Positions 7,438 to 13,057 of a DNA stretch of 15,285 bases are shown here, in pieces (the stretch's first letter is position 1; every line of letters starts with the position of its first letter). A program made the translations under genes and the position numbers. The stretch comes from Gaiellasilicea sp035553355 (lineage in GTDB: Bacteria; Actinomycetota; Thermoleophilia; Gaiellales; Gaiellaceae): positions 1 to 15,285 of the forward strand of contig DATMJW010000185.1 of assembly GCA_035553355.1 (NCBI GenBank). The letters are read 5' to 3'. Under the pieces are notes generated by a model. The model did not search any database. It worked only from the letters and a program-made list of their open reading frames with translations, and was not told the DNA's origin.

Positions 7438-8939
7438 TAGCCGCGCCGGTAGTTCGGCGATTCCTTCGTGATCGTCACGTCGTGCGGGTGGCTCTCGCGG
7501 AGACCGGCGCCGGTGATGCGGACGAAGCGCGTCTCGAGCTTCATCGCCTCGATCGTCGGCGCGCCGCAGTAGCCCATCGCCTGCCTCACGCCGCCGACGA
7601 GCTGGTAGAGGATCGCCTGCACGGGCCCCTTGTACGGGACGCGGCCCTCGATGCCCTCGGGGACGAGCTTGTCGACGTCCTCGACGTCGCCCTGGAAGTA
7701 GCGGTCCTTCGAGAACGATCGCGCCTTCATCGCGCCGAGCGAGCCCATGCCGCGGTACTCCTTGTACCGCTCGCCCTGGACGACGATCACGTCGCCGGGG
7801 CTCTCGTCGACGCCGGCGAGCATCGAGCCGAGCATCACCGTGTCCGCGCCGGCGGCGAGCGCCTTCGCCACGTCGCCCGACGAGGTGACGCCGCCGTCCG
7901 CGACGACGGGGACGCCGTGCCGCAAGGCGACCTCTGCGCAGTCGTAGATCGCGGTGATCTGCGGGACGCCGACGCCGGCGACGACGCGCGTCGTGCAGAT
8001 CGAGCCGGGGCCGATGCCGGCCTTGACGGCGTCCGCGCCCGCGTCGATCAGCGCCTCGGCCGCCTCGCCCGTCGCGATGTTGCCCGCGATCACCTGGACG
8101 TCCCACTCCGACTTCACGCGGCGAACCATGTCGACGACGGAGCGGGAGTGGCCGTGCGCCGTGTCGACGACGAGGACGTCGGCCTCCGCGTCGACGAGCG
8201 CGCCGGCGCGCTCGATCGCGTCGGGGCCCACGCCGACGGCCGCACCGACCCGCAGGCGGCCGTGCTCGTCCTTCGTGGAGAGGGGGAAGTCCTTCCGCTT
8301 CTGGATGTCCTTGACGGTGATGAGGCCGCGGAGCCGCCCGTCGGCGTCCACGACCGGGAGCTTCTCGATCTTGTGCCGGTGCAGGATCTCGTTCGCCTCG
8401 TCGAGCGTCGTCCCCACCGGCGCAGTGACGAGGCCGCGGGCGGTCATCAGCGCCGAGATCGGCTGCCGCGTGTCGCGCTCGAAGCGGAGGTCACGGTTCG
8501 TCAGGATCCCGACGAGGACGCCGCGCTCGTCGGTGATCGGGACGCCGGAGATGTGGTAGCGCTCCATCAGCGCGAGCGCGTCGGCGACGAGCGCGTCCGG
8601 AGGGAGCGTCACCGGCTCGGTGATCATCCCGGACTCCGAGCGCTTCACCTTGTCGACCTCGGCCACCTGCGCCTCGATCGAGAGGTTGCGGTGGATGATC
8701 CCGATCCCGCCCTCGCGGGCGAGCGCGATCGCGAGCCGCGCCTCGGTGACGGTGTCCATCGCCGCCGACACGATCGGGATCTCGAGCGCGATCGTGCGCG
8801 TGAGCCGCGTCGCCGTGCGGACGTCGTTCGGCAGCACGGACGACTCCGCCGGCAGCAGCAGGACGTCGTCGAAGGTGAGCCCTTCCTTGCCGAACTTGCT
8901 GTCGCGGTCGAGTCCCAGCTCCGCGCGGTCGAGCTCCAT
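7437..8939 (-). CDS. guaB: IMP dehydrogenase
   Basis: GuaB oxidizes IMP to XMP with NAD, the committed step to guanine nucleotides. The 500-residue product is a full-length bacterial IMPDH. The barrel starts with LTFDDVLLLP (21-30), and two CBS domains sit between about 105 and 215 (MITEPVTLPPDA..., LMTARGLVTAPV...). NAD/IMP residues appear in VVDTAHGHS (257-265) and VVADGGVTSSGD (345-356). The catalytic loop is GIGPGSICTTR with Cys315, and the mobile flap holds Arg413-Tyr414 in KDRYFQGD. ATG at 8939 matches the normal IMPDH N terminus; GGGGAG lies 10 nt and GGAG 3 nt upstream. An in-frame ATG at 9053 would add 38 atypical Arg-rich residues. This gene leads the long minus-strand run towards glmM. 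Confidence 0.97.
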   Translation of the reverse strand: MELDRAELGLDRDSKFGKEGLTFDDVLLLPAESSVLPNDVRTATRLTRTIALEIPIVSAAMDTVTEARLAIALAREGGIGIIHRNLSIEAQVAEVDKVKRSESGMITEPVTLPPDALVADALALMERYHISGVPITDERGVLVGILTNRDLRFERDTRQPISALMTARGLVTAPVGTTLDEANEILHRHKIEKLPVVDADGRLRGLITVKDIQKRKDFPLSTKDEHGRLRVGAAVGVGPDAIERAGALVDAEADVLVVDTAHGHSRSVVDMVRRVKSEWDVQVIAGNIATGEAAEALIDAGADAVKAGIGPGSICTTRVVAGVGVPQITAIYDCAEVALRHGVPVVADGGVTSSGDVAKALAAGADTVMLGSMLAGVDESPGDVIVVQGERYKEYRGMGSLGAMKARSFSKDRYFQGDVEDVDKLVPEGIEGRVPYKGPVQAILYQLVGGVRQAMGYCGAPTIEAMKLETRFVRITGAGLRESHPHDVTITKESPNYRRG

Positions 8940-8987
8940 CAGCTCCGAACTCCCCGTCTTCCGCGCGTGTCTCTCAACCCGCGTTCG

Positions 8988-8996
8988 ACGATAGCA
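8988..8996 (-). promoter_or_regulatory. Candidate extended -10 promoter of guaB
   Basis: On the minus strand TGCTATCGT joins an extended TGN to a TAnnnT-type -10 (TATCGT). The predicted start near 8981 leaves about 42 nt before the guaB ATG. No good -35 is visible at 16-18 nt. The element has the same TGCTAnnnT form as the candidate in front of rplM. Support is from motif and position only. Confidence 0.4.
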
Positions 8997-9014
8997 GCGG
9001 GTTCCGACGACCGT

Positions 9015-9038
9015 GTTTCGGCGGCCGGGGCGGGGGTA
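9015..9038 (+). promoter_or_regulatory. Candidate stress-sigma (SigB/SigF-like) promoter
   Basis: GTTT (9015-9018) and GGGTA (9034-9038) are separated by 15 nt, which fits the GTTT-N14-16-GGGTA pattern known for SigB/SigF-class promoters in Gram-positive bacteria. Transcription would start near 9045, about 53 nt before the TTG start of the SRPBCC gene. GGG-rich motifs arise easily in GC-rich DNA, so this is a moderate to weak call. Confidence 0.35.
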
Positions 9039-9082
9039 GTGGCGGTTGGACAAAACAAAGACACCACATGACGAAGACCCCA

Positions 9083-9089
9083 GAGGAGG
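9083..9089 (+). promoter_or_regulatory. Strong Shine-Dalgarno that supports a TTG start
   Basis: GAGGAGG lies 8 nt upstream of TTG at 9098. It is the best ribosome-binding site in the divergent region, and it lies inside the open frame that begins with ATG at 9068, which itself has no Shine-Dalgarno. It therefore favours the TTG as the true start. Confidence 0.6.
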
Positions 9090-9097
9090 CGATCAGG

Positions 9098-9565
9098 TTG
9101 GCGAGCATCGAGGAGCACATCGACGTCGAGGTGCCGGTGAGCACCGCGTACAACCAGTGGACGCAGTTCGAGGAGTTCCCGGAGTTCATGGGCGGCATCG
9201 AGAGCGTCCAGCAGATCGACGACACGCACCTGCTCTGGACGGCCGAGATCGGCGGCCAGCGCGAGGAGTGGCGCGCGGAGATCACCGAGCAGCACCCCGA
9301 TCACCGCATCGCCTGGCGCTCGACCGACGGCCGGCCGAACGCCGGGGTCGTCACCTTCCACCAGCTCGACGAGGCCCGCACGCGCGTGAGCCTGCAGATG
9401 GACTGGGAGCCGGACGGCGCCGTCGAGCGTGCCGGTGCCGCGGTCGGCGCCGACAGCGCGCGCGTCCGCGCCGACCTCGAGAAGTTCAAGGAGCTGATCG
9501 AGAGTCGCGGCGCCGAGTCCGGTGCGTGGCGCGGCGAGGTCGAGAACGCGGCGGACCGCTCGTAG
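9098..9565 (+). CDS. SRPBCC / polyketide cyclase-dehydrase-like protein
   Basis: This is a small START-like fold (SRPBCC) protein of 155 residues; such domains bind hydrophobic ligands, but the ligand here is unknown. It starts ASIEEHIDVEVPVSTAYNQWTQFEEFPEFMGGIESVQQIDD (written here by features: the IDVEVPV strand, the AYNQWTQFEEFPEFM helix, then IxSVQ). Further strands include HLLWTAEIGG, EEWRAEITEQHPDHRIAW and RVSLQMDWEP. It closes with a long helix (RVRADLEKFKELIESRG) that packs across the cavity. TTG at 9098 is preferred because of the GAGGAGG site and because the family normally begins close to the IDVxVPV strand. ATG at 9068 would add ten residues. It is the only plus-strand gene, is monocistronic, and ends before a hairpin shared with the opposing PfkB gene. 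Confidence 0.82.
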   Translation: MASIEEHIDVEVPVSTAYNQWTQFEEFPEFMGGIESVQQIDDTHLLWTAEIGGQREEWRAEITEQHPDHRIAWRSTDGRPNAGVVTFHQLDEARTRVSLQMDWEPDGAVERAGAAVGADSARVRADLEKFKELIESRGAESGAWRGEVENAADRS

Positions 9566-9586
9566 GCTTCTCCCCCCAGGCGGGCC

Positions 9587-9613
9587 GGCCGGGAGGTGCT
9601 GCGCCTCCCGGCC
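9587..9613. terminator. Bidirectional hairpin between convergent genes
   Basis: GGCCGGGAGG (9587-9596), loop TGCTGCG and CCTCCCGGCC (9604-9613) form a perfect 10-bp stem. It sits between the SRPBCC stop (9565) and the stop of the opposing PfkB gene (9629), where a terminator for both is expected. Neither strand has a T-run after the stem, so it is not a classical intrinsic terminator. It may act with other factors or stabilise mRNA ends. Confidence 0.6.
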
Positions 9614-9628
9614 GCAGCCGCCGCCTCG

Positions 9629-10582
9629 TCAGGCTGGAAGCGGCTGCAGCTCCTCGATCTGGACGCCCGCGGCGAGCCGGCCGACGTCGCGCGGCTCGAA
9701 GCGGCCGGCGCCGACCTCGAGCGTCGAGGCGGCTCCGGCGGCGACCGCGAGCCGGAGCGCGTCGTCCGAGTGGCGCCCGGCGAGCTTCGCGGCGATGAAC
9801 TGCGCGAGCAGGACGTCGCCCGCCCCCACGGTCGAGATCGGCTCGAGCTGGGGCGCCAGCGCGCGGTAGCGGCGCACCTGCCGATCCTCGCGGAAGAGCG
9901 CGAAGCAGCCGGTGTCGACGGTGACGTGGACGTTGCGCGCGCCCGCATCCGCGATCGCGTCCAGCGCCATCAGGAAGTCCTCGTCGTCGTCGAGTTCCTG
10001 CCCGACGACGTGCTCCGCCTCGCGCTGGTTCGGCGAGACGAGGAACGGCTCCGCCTCCACGCCGCGGCGAAGCGGCTCGCCGTCGGTGTCGAGGACAGTC
10101 GGGACGCCGCGGCGGTTGAGCTCGCGGATCGCGTCGGCGTAGAACCCCTCGTCGACGCCTCGCGGGAGCGAGCCGGCGAAGACGACGAAGTCCGCGCCGC
10201 GCGAGAGGTAGTGGATCTTCTCGAGCAGGATGTCGAGCTCCTCCGGCGCGACGCGCGGCCCCCACTCGTTGATCTCGGTGTACGAGGACTCGGTCGGATC
10301 CACGACGGCCGTCGACGTCCGCGACTCCTCCGAGATGCGGACGAAGTCGTTGAGGATCGCCTCGGCCGTCAGCTCTTCGACGATGCGCGTCCCGGTGCGG
10401 CCGCCCGCGAGGCCCGTCGCGACGACCGGTACGTCGAGCCGCTTCAGGGCGCGGGCGACGTTGATGCCCTTCCCGCCTGCGAGCGTCAGCACCTGGCTCG
10501 CCCGGTGACGGTGGCCGCGGTGGAAGTTCGGCACCGTCAGCGTCCGGTCGAGTGCCGCGTTCATGGTCACGGTGACGATCAC
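9629..10582 (-). CDS. PfkB-family sugar kinase, 1-phosphofructokinase-like
   Basis: This is a cytoplasmic sugar kinase of the ribokinase/PfkB family that most resembles 1-phosphofructokinase and tagatose-6-phosphate kinase. The 317-residue product begins IVTVTMNAALDRTLTVPNF, where the 'T.NpalDrt..v' pattern marks this branch. It has the substrate-binding glycine motif GGKGINVARALKRL (36-49) and the C-terminal ATP/anion-hole motif TVGAGD (251-256) with catalytic Asp256. The middle strand with FAGSLPRGV and the LVSPNQREAE segment are also typical. Sugar specificity cannot be settled: no fru phosphotransferase genes are adjacent. GTG at 10582 overlaps the upstream carboxypeptidase stop (GTGA), with GGGAGG 9 nt upstream. 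It is the last gene before the hairpin at 9587-9613. Confidence 0.9.
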   Translation of the reverse strand: MIVTVTMNAALDRTLTVPNFHRGHRHRASQVLTLAGGKGINVARALKRLDVPVVATGLAGGRTGTRIVEELTAEAILNDFVRISEESRTSTAVVDPTESSYTEINEWGPRVAPEELDILLEKIHYLSRGADFVVFAGSLPRGVDEGFYADAIRELNRRGVPTVLDTDGEPLRRGVEAEPFLVSPNQREAEHVVGQELDDDEDFLMALDAIADAGARNVHVTVDTGCFALFREDRQVRRYRALAPQLEPISTVGAGDVLLAQFIAAKLAGRHSDDALRLAVAAGAASTLEVGAGRFEPRDVGRLAAGVQIEELQPLPA

Positions 10583-11706
10583 GAGAACAGCCCTCCCAGG
10601 TGGTGCAACGTGCGCCGCGCGTAGAACCCTACGCGCTGGAGGCGCCCCGGCCGCTCGACGCCCGCCGCCGCGACGAGCGGGGACGACGCGATCACGCGGC
10701 CGCCGTCGAGGATGCGCACCTCGCCGAGCCGCTGTCCCTTCCGGACGGGGAGCGCGACCTCGACGGGAGCGACGACCCGCTCGCTCAGCGGGCGGCCGAG
10801 GCGGACAACCCTCAGGGCCGGCTTCGCGGCGACGAGTCGCACCCGCGGCCGGCCGTACGCGGTCGCCGCGGTCGCGTAGACGGTGCGCTCCGAAATCGCC
10901 CACGACGTCCGGTACTGCGCGAGCCCCCAGCGGAGGAGCGCCGCGAGGTCGCGGTTCCGGCCCTCCCGCGTCCGTCCGCCGAGGAGCGTCGCGTAGATCG
11001 TGAGGCCCGGGCCGCGCACGGCGGCGACCTGCGACCAACCGGCCCCGTTCGTGTGGCCGGTCTTGACGCCGATCACCCGCGGAAGCGTCGAGAGGAGGTC
11101 GTTCCACGTGGTGATCGGCCGCCCGGCGGCGGTGCCGTGGACGACGGCGACGGTCTCGCGGATGAACGGCTGCCGCATCGCGACCCGCGCGAGCTTCGTG
11201 ACGTCGCGGGCGCTCGAGACGTGGCCGGGCGCGTCGAGCCCGTTCGGGTTGACGAAGCGCGTGTCCAGGAGCCCGAGCTGCCGCGCGCGTGTGTTCATGA
11301 GCGCGACGAAGCGGGTGATCGAGCCGCGTCCGACGTGCGCCGCGATCGCGTTCGCGGCGTCGTTCGCGCTCTGGACGAGCGCGCCCCGCACGAGGTCGCG
11401 GAGCGGGATGCGCTCTCGCGGGCGGAGGTTCAGCGTCGACTCGCCGACCGACGCCGCCTCCGGAGAGACGACCACGATCTCGTCGAGGTCCGCCCGTTCG
11501 AGCGCGACGAGCGCCGTCATCAACTTGGTGATCGAGGCGATCGGGAGTCGCTCCGCCTCGTCGTGCGCGGCGAGCACCTCGCCGGTCGCGGCGTTCTGGA
11601 CGAGGTACGCCTCCGCCTGCACCGGCGGCGGTGCGGCAGACGCGGCCGCGGCGAGAGCCGCGGCGGCTACGACGGCGAGGGCGAAGGTGACGGCGGCCCG
11701 CAGCAA
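10579..11706 (-). CDS. Secreted D-alanyl-D-alanine carboxypeptidase (peptidase S11)
   Basis: This is a penicillin-binding protein of the DacA/DacF type that trims the terminal D-Ala from peptidoglycan stem peptides outside the membrane. The 375-residue product has a signal peptide (MLRAAVTFALAVVAAAAL, cleavage probably after ASA at about 24) and all three active-site motifs: S58-I-T-K61, S113-A-N115 and K215-T-G217. The rest of the catalytic domain follows S11 order, with LNLRPRERIPLRDLVRGALVQ and FVNPNGLD. A beta-rich C-terminal domain (about 260-350) and a basic tail (about 355-375) that could be amphipathic complete the PBP5-like layout. The TTG at 11706 is chosen because no ATG or GTG gives a signal peptide in this frame. 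It lies 26 nt after the LysM gene and overlaps the kinase gene by 4 nt. Confidence 0.92.
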   Translation of the reverse strand: MLRAAVTFALAVVAAAALAAAASAAPPPVQAEAYLVQNAATGEVLAAHDEAERLPIASITKLMTALVALERADLDEIVVVSPEAASVGESTLNLRPRERIPLRDLVRGALVQSANDAANAIAAHVGRGSITRFVALMNTRARQLGLLDTRFVNPNGLDAPGHVSSARDVTKLARVAMRQPFIRETVAVVHGTAAGRPITTWNDLLSTLPRVIGVKTGHTNGAGWSQVAAVRGPGLTIYATLLGGRTREGRNRDLAALLRWGLAQYRTSWAISERTVYATAATAYGRPRVRLVAAKPALRVVRLGRPLSERVVAPVEVALPVRKGQRLGEVRILDGGRVIASSPLVAAAGVERPGRLQRVGFYARRTLHHLGGLFS

Positions 11707-11732
11707 CGCGCGCGGACTGTACTCGACAACCG

Positions 11733-12104
11733 TCAGCGGACGCGGATGCGCGCGCCGATCGTGAGCGCCACGGGATCGACGTCGGGGTTGAGCACGAGGA
11801 GCTGCTCGACGGTCGTGCCGTGGTCGGCCGCGATCGTCTCGAGGGTGTCGCCGGTCTGGATCTCGTAGAACTCCGCGCCCGCGGTGCCGGTCGTCGTGGC
11901 CGCGCCGGTCGTCGTCCGTGCCGGCGCCGTCGTCGCCGCGGCCGTGGTCGTCGCCGCGGGCTGCGTCTGCGCCGCTGTCGTCGCCGGCGCGGCCGCGTCG
12001 TCGGCCTCGAGCCCGCCGCGGACGAGGAGCACGGCGACGGTGGCCGCCGCGAGGAAGGCGACCGGCGCGGCGAACCGGGCCGCGGTGCGGCGGCGCCTCA
12101 CCAT
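11733..12104 (-). CDS. Membrane-anchored LysM protein
   Basis: This is a 123-residue protein with a basic N terminus (MVRRRRTAARF), one hydrophobic segment (about 11-28), an Ala/Thr-rich linker (about 38-76) and one LysM domain at the C terminus (79-123: FYEIQTGDTLETIAADHG...LLVLNPDVDPVALTIGARIRV). LysM binds GlcNAc-containing glycans, so the protein probably tethers to peptidoglycan from the membrane. No catalytic domain is present. Its role may be structural, or it may recruit the carboxypeptidase encoded just downstream; that is an inference from position. ATG at 12104 overlaps the pyrF stop by 7 nt; GTG at 12101 is a near-equal alternative and would give the 4-nt GTGA overlap seen elsewhere here. 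Confidence 0.85.
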   Translation of the reverse strand: MVRRRRTAARFAAPVAFLAAATVAVLLVRGGLEADDAAAPATTAAQTQPAATTTAAATTAPARTTTGAATTTGTAGAEFYEIQTGDTLETIAADHGTTVEQLLVLNPDVDPVALTIGARIRVR

Positions 12105-13027
12105 CCGGAGACCGCCCAGACCTCGCGCCGCAGGCGTGCGGCCTCCGCGCCGGCCGCGGCGCGCCAGTCGGCAGCGCCGGCGCGGTAGGCGTAGATGACC
12201 GAGCGCGACGCCGTGACGAGCGCGCTCGCGGGGCCGCTCGTGAACGCGCGCGCGACGTCGGCCGGCGTCGCCCCCTGCGCGCCGACGCCGGGCAGGAGCA
12301 AGATCGACTGCGGCAGCAGCCGGCGGGCCTCGCCGACCGCCCGCGGCACCGTCGCGCCGACGACGGCGCCGACGCTCGAGAGGCCGCGCTCGCCGACCAC
12401 GTCCTCCCCCCACTCGGCCACGAGGCGCGCGACCTGGTGCCAGACGCGGCTCCCGTCGGAGAGCGTCAGCTCCTGCACGTCCGCCGCGCCGGCGTTCGAC
12501 GTCCGCACGAGGCAGAAGATCCCGGCCCCGTGCAGCCGGCACGCCTGGAGGAAGGGCTCGACGGAGTCGCCACCGAGGTACGTGTTCACGGTCAGTGCGT
12601 CTGCGAGCGCCGCCCGCTCCTCACGCGGCTCGAGATACGCGGCGGCGTACGCGCGGGCGGTGGAGCCGATGTCGCCGCGCTTACCGTCCGCGACGACGAG
12701 GAGCCCGGCGTCGCGTGCGTACGCGCACACGTGCTCGAGCGCGCCGATCCCGTCGGCACCGAGCGCCTCGAAGAACGCGACCTGCGGCTTCACCGCCACG
12801 ACGTAGGGCGCGACGGCATCGACGATCCCGCAGCAGAAGCGGGCGAACGCCGCCGCCGCCTCGGCGCGGCCGAGCAGCGCCTCGCCCCGCACCTCGAGCG
12901 GGAGCAGGTCGACGCGCGGGTCGAGCCCGACGACGAGCTGGCTCCGCTTCCGGTCGACGCAGTCGGCGAGGCGGTCGCCGAAAGCCGCGGTCGCCACGCG
13001 CGGAGCCGCCTCGAGATCCTGTGCCAC
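12098..13027 (-). CDS. pyrF: Orotidine 5'-phosphate decarboxylase, type 2
   Basis: PyrF decarboxylates OMP to UMP, the last step of de novo pyrimidine synthesis. The 309-residue product is of the longer, mycobacterial-type (type 2) class. It has LVVGLDPR (31-38) at the first barrel strand, VAVKPQVAFFEALG (77-90), the catalytic tetrad motif VVADGKRGDIGST (111-123) with Asp114, Lys116 and Asp119, and a phosphate loop region with LLPGVGAQGA near the C terminus. GTG at 13027 is the outermost start; a GTG 11 codons downstream (12997) would still leave the conserved core intact, and neither has a good Shine-Dalgarno. It lies 30 nt after the nuclease-fusion gene and overlaps the LysM gene. pyrE ends about 2.1 kb upstream. 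Confidence 0.95.
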   Translation of the reverse strand: MAQDLEAAPRVATAAFGDRLADCVDRKRSQLVVGLDPRVDLLPLEVRGEALLGRAEAAAAFARFCCGIVDAVAPYVVAVKPQVAFFEALGADGIGALEHVCAYARDAGLLVVADGKRGDIGSTARAYAAAYLEPREERAALADALTVNTYLGGDSVEPFLQACRLHGAGIFCLVRTSNAGAADVQELTLSDGSRVWHQVARLVAEWGEDVVGERGLSSVGAVVGATVPRAVGEARRLLPQSILLLPGVGAQGATPADVARAFTSGPASALVTASRSVIYAYRAGAADWRAAAGAEAARLRREVWAVSGW

Positions 13028-13057
13028 GGCCCGAAGGCTACTGCGTCCGGCGGCGGC

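Noticed and set aside
8974..8987. Second LexA-like box upstream of guaB
   Set aside because: On the minus strand it matches CGAACRNRYGTTYG at only about 11 of 14 positions and lacks the second half-site. guaB is not an expected SOS gene.
8940..9053. N-terminal extension of guaB from an ATG at 9053
   Set aside because: It adds 38 Arg-rich residues unlike any IMPDH N terminus and would run through the divergent promoter region. ATG at 8939 gives the normal start.
9046..9074. TTGGAC as a -35 box for the SRPBCC gene
   Set aside because: No acceptable -10 lies 16-18 nt downstream; the candidate hexamers there are ATGACG, TGACGA and GACGAA.
11884..12000. Repetitive GCC/GTC-rich DNA as a tandem repeat element
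   Set aside because: It is the coding sequence of the Ala/Thr-rich linker in the LysM protein, not an independent repeat.
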